Shown one piece after another: positions 7,089-15,668 of a stretch of DNA of 64,000 bases. Numbering within the stretch: the first letter of the stretch is position 1; each line of letters opens with the position of its first letter. Origin of the DNA: Alteromonas halophila (GTDB lineage: Bacteria > Pseudomonadota > Gammaproteobacteria > Enterobacterales > Alteromonadaceae). The stretch spans positions 1 through 64,000 of the forward strand of contig NZ_BMXP01000005.1 in assembly GCF_014651815.1 (NCBI RefSeq). The letters run 5' to 3'. A program made the position numbers and the translations under genes. The notes below the pieces were generated by a model. That model did no database searches and was not told the DNA's origin. It saw only the letters and a program-made list of their open reading frames with translations.

Positions 7089-8729
7089 TCAATCCCGGGT
7101 GATGGCATCGCCATTTTCAAGCGTGATCACAGACAAACTCCGTGGCAATGTTTCAATTAAGAGTGTCTCTGCCTCCCGTAATTCCCCATCAATGGCATAA
7201 GCGCGTTTCTTAGAAAAGTGAATTTCAATAGTGGAAGCCTGGGTATGGCGTATCCGCTCCGACTGCTTTTTCCCGTCGGGCGTCAGAAAAACCAGCTCTG
7301 CCAGGCTAAGAAATTGTTCATCGGCGGAGGATTTCGGGGTTAACCAGGTGATATCAAGTTTTCCGTCGACCACGCTGGGCTCTGTGCTCCCCTGAGCCAG
7401 CGCGGTTGTGACCGGCGCCGCATTGGCGATCACCAGGCTGGGTGTCTCAAGCTGCTCTTTCTCTGCGCCGTCCAGAGAAATATCCATGGTCAGGGTTTCA
7501 TTGGTAGACATGGCTTCCCATAACCCTCGCAGGTAAGCAAACTGGCCACCTTCGTCTTTCTCTTCGCGGTCGGCACGCTCAATCATCTTTTGCTCAAAAC
7601 CGACTGCCGCCACCAGCAGCATGAGTTCACCGTTGCAGCGTGCAGTATCAATATCGTGGGAATAGCCTTTGATGAGAAGGTCACAAGCCGTATTTATGGG
7701 GGTGATCTTGCTGCTGAACCCGTGTAATACCTGACTTAACGCGTTGGCTGTTCCCATTGGAATAATCCCAAGTTGCCTGGATGAGCCAATCAGTGCGTGG
7801 GCAACTTCGGCAATGGTCCCGTCGCCGCCGCATGCGACAATAATGTCACTGTTTTTGTGCAATGCCTTTTTTGTCAGCATGGTGGCATCGATGTCCGGGG
7901 TTGTTTCCATTACATCGACCCTGAAGTGGGGATTAAGCTGTGAAAGAATATCGTCGCTGTAAGTTTGCCATTTACCGCCACCGGCAACAGGGTTAGCAAC
8001 CAGCGTGAGTGTTTTGTTCAGTGCCAGTCGTCCCCCTTGCTTCACCTTTGTCAGTGATGCAAGCTGACGCTTATTCAGCCGGGCTGTATCGCGTACTGAC
8101 TTGATTTTATTCAGCGCGTCCTTAACAGACAGCGTGTCATCTTTAGCCAGCAGATAGGCGGCAACAATCAGCACAGAACGGCCACGGCCCAGAGCACAGT
8201 GCACAACCACTTTGCGTCCTGCATCTATTTGCTGATCTATCCAGTTGATGGCCGTATTCAGTTGCTCCATTGTTGGACTGGTATGGTCTAACACGGGGAC
8301 GTTCAGGTAAGTACAGTCTGACTGGTAGGCCGACCAGTCTAACCCGTCAAACTCTGCAGTAACGTCTAAGATTGCCTGGACGTCATAATCAAGCAGCGTA
8401 TCGACATCGCTGCCAAATAACCGGCAGGCTAAAAACAGGTTTTCATCTATCTGTTGGATGGCTGGCACCTTGTCGTTTTTCCTGGCCCAGCTGTTGTAGG
8501 ACCCGCTGCCAAGTAAAAAGGGAATGAATAGCCAGCGAATGTAAAAAGGTATGGAGCCATCTTCTCGTTTACGAAACAGTGAGGGATAGTTGAACAGGTA
8601 GGCGCTGCTGACAGCGAGCAATGAAAAGGCAATCCACACCAACGGCGCTTTTATGAACCAGAAAGGAATTAGCCAGGCAAGTCCCACAGCGGCGATGGCA
8701 CCAAGAACATAATATTTCACCATTTTCAA
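7089..8729 (-). CDS. Fused dual-specificity phosphatase / diacylglycerol kinase family protein
   Basis: 546 residues. The N-terminus has two or three hydrophobic helices (to about 75). A dual-specificity phosphatase domain follows with the catalytic loop HCALGRGRS (nucleophile near Cys178). The C-terminal half is a diacylglycerol/sphingosine kinase-type domain with NPVAGGG, GGDGTIAEV (near 301) and GIIPMGTANALSQ. The combination suggests lipid phosphorylation and dephosphorylation at the inner membrane, but substrates are unknown. The TTG at 8729 is chosen as start because GGGAG lies eight bases upstream; ATG 8759 and ATG 8723 are alternatives with worse spacing. It is 36 bases upstream of gdhA on the same strand. 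Confidence 0.88.
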   Translation of the reverse strand: MKMVKYYVLGAIAAVGLAWLIPFWFIKAPLVWIAFSLLAVSSAYLFNYPSLFRKREDGSIPFYIRWLFIPFLLGSGSYNSWARKNDKVPAIQQIDENLFLACRLFGSDVDTLLDYDVQAILDVTAEFDGLDWSAYQSDCTYLNVPVLDHTSPTMEQLNTAINWIDQQIDAGRKVVVHCALGRGRSVLIVAAYLLAKDDTLSVKDALNKIKSVRDTARLNKRQLASLTKVKQGGRLALNKTLTLVANPVAGGGKWQTYSDDILSQLNPHFRVDVMETTPDIDATMLTKKALHKNSDIIVACGGDGTIAEVAHALIGSSRQLGIIPMGTANALSQVLHGFSSKITPINTACDLLIKGYSHDIDTARCNGELMLLVAAVGFEQKMIERADREEKDEGGQFAYLRGLWEAMSTNETLTMDISLDGAEKEQLETPSLVIANAAPVTTALAQGSTEPSVVDGKLDITWLTPKSSADEQFLSLAELVFLTPDGKKQSERIRHTQASTIEIHFSKKRAYAIDGELREAETLLIETLPRSLSVITLENGDAITRD

Positions 8730-8871
8730 TGTGTCGTCTCCCTTAACGCTTCTTAACATTTCCCGATTGAACTAACCGGGATGACTGACAGTATCCACAC
8801 ATAGTCCCGATAGCGGCTGGCGAGTCTGAACGATGACGCGCTGGCGATCCAACTTAAGCAGATAACTTGCC

Positions 8872-9405
8872 ATGTCTCCAGCATCGATACGAAAAATTGC
8901 AAATTTTGTGTGGTTTCAGTCAATCTGGCTGCTGGTCATACTTTTTCAGTACGAGTGGTTGTGGCTGGTTTGTTTACTATTAATAAGTTTTTTTCTGATT
9001 ACTGATGACAGAGCAGTTGATTTGGCGGTAATTACCATCGTGGGCGTGACGGGTGTCATTATTGACAGCCTGCTTACTGTTGGCGGGGTGTTTGTTTTTA
9101 CGTCACCGGTGTACGGGATACCAATTCCACTGTGGTTGATAGCATTATGGCTGGCGTTTGCCGGCACACTGAGGCACAGCCTGCGGTATTTTATCGGGCA
9201 TTGGTGGCTGTGTGCAGGGGCGGGGGCGGTTTTCGGGCCCCTCAGTTATTACGGCGGCGTACGGCTGGGAGCGGTGACCTTTGGCTACCCACTTTCCGTT
9301 TCACTGGCAGTACTTTCGCTGGTCTGGGCACTGGTGCTGCCTTGCGCGTTTTACATCGCTGCAAGGGTGGAAGCGCGTCGCCAGACTCTTCAGTTTAATG
9401 ATTAA
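8872..9405 (+). CDS. DUF2878 family inner-membrane protein
   Basis: 177 residues with five or so hydrophobic segments and little soluble sequence. The pattern, including GVIIDSLLTVGGVF and a middle GPLSYYGGVRLGAV, matches my memory of DUF2878, a family of unknown function. In many gammaproteobacteria such genes lie among membrane-lipid and short-chain dehydrogenase genes, and here an SDR follows after 24 bases, so the two are probably cotranscribed. The ATG at 8872 has no strong ribosome site. Function not assigned. Confidence 0.78.
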   Translation: MSPASIRKIANFVWFQSIWLLVILFQYEWLWLVCLLLISFFLITDDRAVDLAVITIVGVTGVIIDSLLTVGGVFVFTSPVYGIPIPLWLIALWLAFAGTLRHSLRYFIGHWWLCAGAGAVFGPLSYYGGVRLGAVTFGYPLSVSLAVLSLVWALVLPCAFYIAARVEARRQTLQFND

Positions 9406-9429
9406 CAGAGCAAACATAAGGAAGACAAC

Positions 9430-10119
9430 ATGACGAAAACCGTATTTGTAACCGGGGGAAACCGTGGCATCGGTTTTGAAATCGTGCGCGGATTTGCCAA
9501 GGCCGGCTATAAAGTTATGATGGGATGTCGCGATGAGGATGAAGGCAACGAAGTGAAGGAAGACATCGTTGGTGGTGATGTTCATGTAATAGAAATGAGC
9601 CTGAGTAATGAGCAGGGGATTATTGACGCGCTTACCCGCGCAACGGCGGTGTATGGCGGGATTGATATACTGGTTAACAACGCCGGTGTGCTGTGCCGCG
9701 ATGGCGTAGAGGATGTGTCGATGGGGGACGTATCATCAGCGCTGCAGGTACATGTGCAGGCACCGCTTACTCTTATACAGCAAGTATTGCCCGGTATGAA
9801 AGAACGTGGGTTTGGCCGGATAATCAATATGTCGTCAGGCTGGGGCGCGTTTGCTGAAGGGATGGAAGGTCCGGTAGCCTACGCGATCAGTAAAGCTGCG
9901 CTAAACGCGCTTACACTCAATGTTGCTAATGAACTTGAAGAAGAAAGCAATATTACGGTTAACAGTGTCTGTCCGGGCTGGGTACATACCCGTATGGGCG
10001 GAACAGATGCCCCGAAGTCACCGGAAGAGGGAGCCGATACGGTTGTATGGCTTGGCACGCTGGAAGACGAAACTCCCAATGGCAAGTTTGTCAGAGAGCG
10101 CAAAGAAATCGACTGGTAA
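9430..10119 (+). CDS. Short-chain dehydrogenase/reductase (SDR family)
   Basis: 229-residue classical SDR. The nucleotide-binding motif TGGNRGIG is at 8-15, NNAG at 83-86, catalytic Ser near 136 and the YxxxK pair Tyr151/Lys155. Charged residues in the second strand region (CRDED) leave NAD versus NADP preference open. The substrate is not evident. An AAGGAAGA ribosome site precedes the ATG. A strong terminator starts five bases after the stop, so it ends the DUF2878-SDR unit. Confidence 0.9.
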   Translation: MTKTVFVTGGNRGIGFEIVRGFAKAGYKVMMGCRDEDEGNEVKEDIVGGDVHVIEMSLSNEQGIIDALTRATAVYGGIDILVNNAGVLCRDGVEDVSMGDVSSALQVHVQAPLTLIQQVLPGMKERGFGRIINMSSGWGAFAEGMEGPVAYAISKAALNALTLNVANELEEESNITVNSVCPGWVHTRMGGTDAPKSPEEGADTVVWLGTLEDETPNGKFVRERKEIDW

Positions 10120-10124
10120 ACACA

Positions 10125-10150
10125 AAAAAGCGGCCAATCGGCCGCTTTTT
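10125..10150. terminator. Bidirectional Rho-independent terminator
   Basis: An 11-bp stem (10125-10135 with 10140-10150, core GCGGCC/GGCCGC) with flanking A and T runs separates the convergent SDR gene and the two-TM stress-like gene, and can act in both directions. Confidence 0.9.
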
Positions 10151-10167
10151 CACTTATTGTTTCCACA

Positions 10168-10716
10168 TTAACGCAATGACCGGGTTACTTTCAGACCTCG
10201 CCTCGCCAGCAAGCGCTCAACGCTGTCGACAGACTGCGAACGTTTCAGGTTTACAATCAGCGCACTGCGCTTTTCTTTCACAGCGTGGCGCACTGTGTCT
10301 ATAAGTGCACTGCGATCTGGTCTGAGACTAAATAAACCCGCTGCAAACAGTCCAATAAAGAAGCCTGGGCTGATGAGTGCAATAAATGTAAAGACAGGGT
10401 TTTGCTGCGTCAGTGCCGGACCAACTGTAACCAGAATGGCAGCAAGTATTAAACCAGCCAGCAATCCAATGAAGCCCAGAAGCAAGTGGGAGTTAAGCAT
10501 TTTTTTCTTAATGCTGCCGGCATCGCGTTCCAGCTTGTCACTAAGATGCGCTTCGCCTGGATCCATAATTACAATTTGTTCACTGGATACCGAACAGTCC
10601 GCTTCCAGTTGTCTGGCTGTTGCTTCCGCTTCATCGTGACTGTCAAATACAGCTGCTAGCTGAGTATGCTGGGCGGAAAAAATATGCCCGGTTAACTTGT
10701 CTGGCGAAGTAGACAT
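10168..10716 (-). CDS. Two-TM protein with N-terminal stress-protein-like domain, function unknown
   Basis: 182 residues. The N-terminal 60 residues (AVFDSHDEAEATARQLEADC ... IVIMDPGE) resemble the alpha/beta domain of general stress protein 17M/YflT-type proteins. Two transmembrane helices follow (LLLGFIGLLAGLILAAILV and FTFIALISPGFFIGLFAAG) separated by a short loop, and the C-terminus again has a small alpha/beta segment (SALIVNLKRSQSVDSVERLL). No catalytic motif is visible. A GGAGG ribosome site precedes the ATG. The 5' untranslated region carries an 8-bp stem (10743-10750 / 10762-10769) and a Fur-like box further upstream. I do not assign a function. Confidence 0.75.
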   Translation of the reverse strand: MSTSPDKLTGHIFSAQHTQLAAVFDSHDEAEATARQLEADCSVSSEQIVIMDPGEAHLSDKLERDAGSIKKKMLNSHLLLGFIGLLAGLILAAILVTVGPALTQQNPVFTFIALISPGFFIGLFAAGLFSLRPDRSALIDTVRHAVKEKRSALIVNLKRSQSVDSVERLLARRGLKVTRSLR

Positions 10717-10742
10717 AAGACCTCCAGAGTCGTTAGTACCTG

Positions 10743-10769
10743 AATAGCGACACTACTCGTTTCGCTATT
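10743..10769 (-). promoter_or_regulatory. 5' leader hairpin of the two-TM stress-like gene
   Basis: A perfect 8-bp inverted repeat AATAGCGA / TCGCTATT (10743-10750 and 10762-10769) with an 11-base loop lies about 27 bases upstream of the start at 10716. It could influence translation or mRNA stability, or bind a dimeric regulator. Confidence 0.4.
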
Positions 10770-10844
10770 ATGAATATCTGCAGCGAACAATTAGTATCTT
10801 AATCACGTTAAGTGTTCAAATCCCGTTCCTGTTTTGTAAGTTCA

Positions 10845-10859
10845 TGATAATTATAATCA
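10845..10859. promoter_or_regulatory. Candidate Fur box
   Basis: TGATAATTATAATCA matches the 7-1-7 Fur consensus (TGATAAT-N-ATTATCA) at all but one position. A TATAAT lies within it at 10852-10857 on the plus strand and a second one on the minus strand, so a bound repressor would block polymerase. It is 129 bases from the leftward gene and 319 bases from the rightward one. AT-rich chance matches are possible. Confidence 0.5.
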
Positions 10860-11177
10860 TATATATTTTTTTTGTAGGGACAGTCTGACTGAGTAAGCGT
10901 TGGTGTGAATAAATTGCACGGTATTCTGAAAAATATGCCTGGCTGCACTGAAATTAATAGGTAAGTTTGTCGTCACGACGTCGTCGTCCCCGGTGCTCAG
11001 GCATGTGGGTAAGCGCCCAGGGCCTAAAACGATATGGCAGACGAAGGCGTGTTAATTATGCAAAAAAGTGGCGTTAAGTTTGCAACATGCCCGCAACAAG
11101 TAACTACCAGATACGCGTTGCAGATGACAGGCGGGGCAGACGGCCGCGTTCATGTGTTCTGACACGGTGGAGGCGAA

Positions 11178-11678
11178 ATGACGACATCGGTTGCCGTTAT
11201 ATATCAGGACAGTGAATGTCCAGACAACGGAATTACCCATGAGGTAATTCGTGGCCTGGCCAGCGAACAAATTGATGTAAAAGCGTATTCGTTCGATACC
11301 GCTCAGTCACATCTTGACGAGCTAGATACGTTCGACGGAATGATATTTGGTTCGTTACCTGCCAAATACGCTGATCAGGAAGCGTTGCAGGCTTTTATTC
11401 GTTCAACGCGGGTGCGTTGTCAGACGGGCGTGTGGCGAAATAAAATTGCCACAGCGTTTACACATACACTAGAGGTGTGTGCGGAATCAATGCCATCGTT
11501 GTTGCAGTTGTCATTGTTTTGCGCCCGGCATCATATGGTTTGGATTGACGAATCTGACAACACGCGCACAGCGGCCCATTCTGATGTCCGTACTGAAGAT
11601 GACGCGTCCGTACAACAAACACCGGCATTCGCTTATGGGCAGCGGGTTGCTCTGATCACAAAGCAGTGGTTAGAGTAG
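11178..11678 (+). CDS. Flavodoxin-fold protein (WrbA/NADPH-quinone reductase-like)
   Basis: 166 residues. The N-terminus (VAVIYQDSECPDNGITHEVIRGL) follows the flavodoxin-fold beta strand and loop, and DTFDGMIFGSLPAKYAD resembles the second FMN loop of WrbA-like proteins. The usual T/S-rich FMN phosphate loop is altered (QDSECPDNG), and the C-terminal flavin-contact GG loop is not obvious, so FMN binding is uncertain. A GGAGG ribosome site precedes the ATG. The topoisomerase IB gene starts 21 bases downstream on the same strand, so the two probably share a transcript. Confidence 0.6.
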   Translation: MTTSVAVIYQDSECPDNGITHEVIRGLASEQIDVKAYSFDTAQSHLDELDTFDGMIFGSLPAKYADQEALQAFIRSTRVRCQTGVWRNKIATAFTHTLEVCAESMPSLLQLSLFCARHHMVWIDESDNTRTAAHSDVRTEDDASVQQTPAFAYGQRVALITKQWLE

Positions 11679-11698
11679 TCGTGGTCGCGGAGTAAAAT

Positions 11699-12694
11699 GT
11701 GGCACTCTCAGAGAACGAGGCCATAAGACGCTGCAAACGGGGGCGCGGCTTTGAATACTTTTATGCAACCGGCAATAAAGTTGGCTGCAGACGGACACTT
11801 CAGCGAATTAAGCGACTCGTCATTCCTCCTCAATGGCAACAGGTGCTGATTAACCCAAAGCCATCAGCACGCATCCAGGCGGAAGGCCTGGATAGAAAGC
11901 ACCGTCGGCAATACATTTACCACCCCTCCTGGCACGAGCAGCAGCAACAGCAGAAATTTTCAGATATGACCGATTTCGGCAGATGTCTTCCTGAGTTTCG
12001 TCAACATTGCTGGCAACTGCTTAAACGCGAGCAGTGGACCCTGAAACGCAGTGCGGCGCTGGCGTGTTTGCTACTCGACCATACCGGGCTGAGGGCGGGA
12101 AATCGCCAGTATACACAGTCCAATCAGACCTATGGGCTGACAACGCTGAGGCGCCGCCATCTTCATCAGGAGGGGGACAGGATCCGTTTACGTTTTACCG
12201 GTAAGCACCATCGCGAGCGAGATGTGGTAATTGATGATCCTGCTCTGGCAGATCTGGTGTGTGAAAGCGCAGAAAAACAGGGGTATGCACTGTTTCGCTA
12301 TCAGGCTGACGGACACTGGCATGACATTGACAGCGATGACGTGAATGCGTTTATCCATACGCATCTTAGCGACCGGTTCAGCTGCAAAGACTTTCGCACA
12401 TGGTCAGCCAGTCGCTTTGCAGTTCACAGTTTGCCAGTGGTGAATAGCAGTCTTCAGCAAAACGTGAGGCGCAAGTGGTCACCCACATTAACCCAACATG
12501 TGGCAGACATGCTGGGTAATACCCCCCAGATATGCCGAAAATATTACCTTCACCCGAAACTAATTACAGCGATCGAATCGCCCCGGCAACGCAAGCAACT
12601 GCTCAGTGAGGTTGGTGAAATTATGCACGATAAAAGAGGTTACAAACATGCGTTGTCGTCATTAGAAAAGGTTCTTATACAAGTAATATCGTAA
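11699..12694 (+). CDS. DNA topoisomerase IB (poxvirus/bacterial type)
   Basis: 331 residues, the usual size of bacterial topoisomerase IB, which relaxes supercoils through a 3'-phosphotyrosine link. The N-terminal domain contains GRGFEYFY and IPPQW. Catalytic candidates are Arg132 (TGLRAGN), Lys169 (RFTGKHHRE), Arg233 (DFRTW) and Tyr283 in CRKYYLHP. The family usually reads CRKSYVHP, so the nucleophile is the second Tyr. The start is GTG at 11699 with GGAG six bases upstream; the overlapping ATG at 11697 is out of frame. The sequence is Gln- and His-rich near 79-86. Cotranscribed with the flavodoxin-fold gene. Confidence 0.9.
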   Translation: MALSENEAIRRCKRGRGFEYFYATGNKVGCRRTLQRIKRLVIPPQWQQVLINPKPSARIQAEGLDRKHRRQYIYHPSWHEQQQQQKFSDMTDFGRCLPEFRQHCWQLLKREQWTLKRSAALACLLLDHTGLRAGNRQYTQSNQTYGLTTLRRRHLHQEGDRIRLRFTGKHHRERDVVIDDPALADLVCESAEKQGYALFRYQADGHWHDIDSDDVNAFIHTHLSDRFSCKDFRTWSASRFAVHSLPVVNSSLQQNVRRKWSPTLTQHVADMLGNTPQICRKYYLHPKLITAIESPRQRKQLLSEVGEIMHDKRGYKHALSSLEKVLIQVIS

Positions 12695-13043
12695 AAAGTG
12701 CTCATGGAATAAGCTTCAATTGAATTTAATAAATAGTGATATAAAAAGAATAAAAAATAGCACTTTAACACGATATTAACTTTTTTGTATCTCGCGGCTA
12801 TTTAGAATATATTTATAATAAACAATGGGATAGGGTTTCTTGTTTTTGTAAAATTGTAAAATGTCAGCTTGATTAAAAACCCATCGTTAATGAGGTATTT
12901 CAATCTGTTGTCTATTAATTGCGCTTGAATTTCACAAAATGAATCTTATATAATTTGAACTCTAATCATTGTTGAGCGACGAATTCCTGCGCCGGATGGC
13001 GTAGCTGAAAACTGAAATCACAAGAAGGGGTGCATACAGGTTT
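12695..13043 (+). other. 349-bp AT-rich intergenic region upstream of putP
   Basis: Strongly AT-rich compared with its surroundings. No ORF or RNA gene is seen. It contains the putP promoter (12925-12954) and about 90 bases of leader with a GC hairpin-like segment (GCGCCGGATGGCG near 12990). An AAGAAGGGG and a nearer ACAGG precede the putP start. Confidence 0.6.
12925..12954 (+). promoter_or_regulatory. Sigma-70 promoter of putP-proBA
   Basis: TTGAAT (12925-12930), an 18-base spacer and a perfect TATAAT (12949-12954) lie 90 bases upstream of the putP start, in the right orientation. Confidence 0.7.
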
Positions 13044-14543
13044 ATGCAATTTGAAGCATATATATCGTTAGCCGTGTATTTTTTAGCAATGCTGGGCATT
13101 GGGCTGTTCGCTTATCGTCAGTCTACCAGTGACATCTCCGGCTACATTCTGGGTGGGCGTCAGGTAAGTCCGCAGGTAACGGCACTGTCAGCCGGTGCGT
13201 CTGACATGTCAGGCTGGATGCTGATGGGTCTGCCGGGCGCAATGTTTGTGACGGGCTTTGATGCGATGTATATCGCTATTGGCCTGCTTACAGGTGCCCT
13301 GGCAAATTATCTGCTGGTAGCGCCTAAGCTGCGTGTTTACACCGAGGTTGCGGACGACTCACTCACCGTTCCCGAGTTTTTTGCCAAGCGTTTCGGAAAT
13401 AAAAATGCCAGCGTACGAATGGTGTCAGCCGCGATTATTGTGCTGTTCTTTACGCTATATACCTCGGCAGGATTAGTGGCCGGCGGCAAACTGTTTGAAA
13501 GTGCCTTCGGTGTTGAATACATGTGGGGACTGCTAATTACCCTTGGCGTTGTGGTTTCGTACACACTGCTTGGTGGCTTTCTGGCAGTCAGCATGACGGA
13601 CTTTGTTCAGGGCTGCATCATGTTTGTCGCACTCGTCATGGTGCCCATTGTGGCCTACATGGAATTCGACAGTATGTCAGCAATGACGGGGGCAGCCTAT
13701 GAGTCTGTGCCCAGTTTAAGTGAGTCATGGCAGGAAATGTCGCTGCTTGCGCTGGTTTCCAGTCTGGCATGGGGACTTGGGTATTTTGGTCAGCCACACA
13801 TTATTGTCAGGTTCATGGCGATTCGCTCGGTGAATGCGGTGAAAACCGCCAGAAATATCGGCATGTCGTGGATGACGGTGACCATCATTGGCTCACTGGG
13901 AACAGGATTTGTGGGGATTGCATATTCTAATGCATTTGGATTGGACGTTGCGGACCCTGAGACTATATTTATATTGTTCTCTCAAATTTTGTTTCACCCT
14001 TTGATTAGCGGATTTTTAATGGCCGCAATTTTAGCAGCAATTATGAGTACGATTTCGTCGCAGCTGCTGGTGTCAGCAAGTTCGCTGACCGAAGATATTT
14101 ATCGTGTTTTCTCCAATAAAGATGTTAGTGAGAAAGCGACGGTAACCATTGGACGTATCGGTGTCGCAGGCGTCGCTATTGTTGCGCTGCTGCTGGCGAT
14201 GGATCAGTCCAATACTATTTTATCGCTGGTAAGTAACGCCTGGGCAGGTTTTGGTGCTGCATTTGGTCCACTTGTACTGTTTAGTCTGTATAAGAAAAAC
14301 CTGACACATAAAGCGGCGTTGTCCGGCATTGTGACAGGCGCAGTAACGGTTCTGTTCTGGATCTATGCGCCAGTGCTTGATGGCGGTAAAGCGCTTAGCA
14401 GCGTGGTTTATGAAATTATTCCAGGCTTCGTAGTGAGCATAACAACGCTTTGGGTCGTATCTAAATTTGATGCCGAACCTTCGGATAAGGTTGAAAATAT
14501 GTTTAACGAGGCCAGTAACGAATTAGCGAAACAACAAGCTTAA
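13044..14543 (+). CDS. putP: Sodium/proline symporter PutP
   Basis: 499 residues, the normal size for PutP of the SSS family, with about 13 membrane helices. Diagnostic segments are GYILGGRQVSPQVTALSAGASDMSGWMLMGLPG (Na+ and proline site in TM2), ADDSLTVPEFFAKRF and the TM9-10 segment AAIMSTISSQLLVSAS. It imports L-proline with Na+ at the inner membrane. It is followed after 15 bases by proB and proA rather than paired with putA, which points to accumulation of proline as an osmolyte rather than catabolism. The promoter and leader are in the 349-bp gap upstream. Confidence 0.95.
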   Translation: MQFEAYISLAVYFLAMLGIGLFAYRQSTSDISGYILGGRQVSPQVTALSAGASDMSGWMLMGLPGAMFVTGFDAMYIAIGLLTGALANYLLVAPKLRVYTEVADDSLTVPEFFAKRFGNKNASVRMVSAAIIVLFFTLYTSAGLVAGGKLFESAFGVEYMWGLLITLGVVVSYTLLGGFLAVSMTDFVQGCIMFVALVMVPIVAYMEFDSMSAMTGAAYESVPSLSESWQEMSLLALVSSLAWGLGYFGQPHIIVRFMAIRSVNAVKTARNIGMSWMTVTIIGSLGTGFVGIAYSNAFGLDVADPETIFILFSQILFHPLISGFLMAAILAAIMSTISSQLLVSASSLTEDIYRVFSNKDVSEKATVTIGRIGVAGVAIVALLLAMDQSNTILSLVSNAWAGFGAAFGPLVLFSLYKKNLTHKAALSGIVTGAVTVLFWIYAPVLDGGKALSSVVYEIIPGFVVSITTLWVVSKFDAEPSDKVENMFNEASNELAKQQA

Positions 14544-14558
14544 GGTGAATGAAACATT

Positions 14559-15668
14559 ATGAGTCATCCTAATTGGAAACGCGTGGTCGTTAAAGTTGGT
14601 AGTGCGTTGATATCTCCCAACCAGCAAGGATGCAGCAGCCACTACCTGCTGAGCATTGCACAGTTTATTGTGCGATGCCGTGCCAATGGCACGCAGGTTG
14701 TGCTGGTTTCATCTGGTTCTGTCGCGGCAGGGTCGCATATGTTTCCGGATCAGGAAAAAACAGATATCGCGGTCAAAAAAGCCATGGCAGCAGCCGGACA
14801 GACTGAAATGATTGCAACCTGGGACAGGTTGTTTGACTTTCCGTCTGCGCAAATCCTGCTAACCCACGCCGATCTTCGTGATCGGGAGCGTTATGTCAGT
14901 ATTCGCGAAACCATCGACAGTCTGCTGGATAACAATATCCTGCCGATCGTCAACGAAAACGACACCGTTACCACGGACAAACTCAAAGTGGGTGACAATG
15001 ACAACTTGTCGGCAATGGTGGCAGCGGCCGCTGATGCTGACTCGCTGATCATCTGTTCAGACATTGATGGTCTGTACGACAAGAATCCCCATGAACATGA
15101 CGACGCAAAACTGTTGTCATGGGTTGAGGAAATCGACGAGAAAATTTATGCCATGGCTGGCGGCGCCGCTGAAGACGGCGTGGGTACCGGTGGCATGCGT
15201 ACCAAAATTGAAGCGGCAGAGAAGGCCGTATCGCACGGTATTGATACGTTTATCATCAACGGCTTTACGGAGCTATCGTTTAACATGTTGCTGGATGGGA
15301 AAAATCCAGGAACACACTTCCAGCCGTATGACAAACCGATGAAAGAGAACATTCACTGGATGACACATACATCCAATGCACAGGGTGAAGTGATTGTTGA
15401 AAGTGATTTCTCTGCATCGCTGGAAGATGAGACAGATAGTTTAACAAGTAGTGAAATTATCGGTGTGAAGGGCGAGTTCTCAGTAGGTGATACTATCCTT
15501 GTGCGCAAGGACGATGGCACCAAGCTGGTGAAAGCCAAGTCAAACTACAGCAGTTGTTTGCTGAACTTCATCGCGAAACAGGACAACGAAGAGTTCGCGT
15601 CGGAATTCGAAGAGAAAACCGGTCCGATTATTTCGAAACAGCATATAGCAAATCTGGAGAAAGAATGA
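14559..15668 (+). CDS. proB: Glutamate 5-kinase (ProB) with C-terminal PUA-like region
   Basis: 369 residues. The N-terminal amino-acid kinase domain has VVVKVGSALIS, SSGSVAAGS, NENDTVTTDKLKVGDNDNLSA and GTGGMRTKIEAAE. The C-terminal about 90 residues correspond to the PUA region but are acidic and divergent. It phosphorylates glutamate in the first step of proline synthesis. Asp105 corresponds to E. coli Asp107, while Lys141 replaces the residue I align with E. coli Glu143; both positions are remembered as linked to proline feedback. AAGGTGA precedes the ATG. The stop overlaps the proA start by four bases (ATGA). Confidence 0.94.
   Translation: MSHPNWKRVVVKVGSALISPNQQGCSSHYLLSIAQFIVRCRANGTQVVLVSSGSVAAGSHMFPDQEKTDIAVKKAMAAAGQTEMIATWDRLFDFPSAQILLTHADLRDRERYVSIRETIDSLLDNNILPIVNENDTVTTDKLKVGDNDNLSAMVAAAADADSLIICSDIDGLYDKNPHEHDDAKLLSWVEEIDEKIYAMAGGAAEDGVGTGGMRTKIEAAEKAVSHGIDTFIINGFTELSFNMLLDGKNPGTHFQPYDKPMKENIHWMTHTSNAQGEVIVESDFSASLEDETDSLTSSEIIGVKGEFSVGDTILVRKDDGTKLVKAKSNYSSCLLNFIAKQDNEEFASEFEEKTGPIISKQHIANLEKE

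Larger units (their letters stand above)
10717..11177. other. 461-bp intergenic region, regulatory
   Basis: No convincing coding sequence. It holds the 5' leader hairpin of the leftward gene, a near-consensus Fur box over a TATAAT, a T-rich tract (10866-10873) and, in the right half, GC-richer sequence without an obvious promoter for the rightward flavodoxin-like gene. An unannotated small RNA starting near the Fur box is possible, but no intrinsic terminator is visible. Confidence 0.5.
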
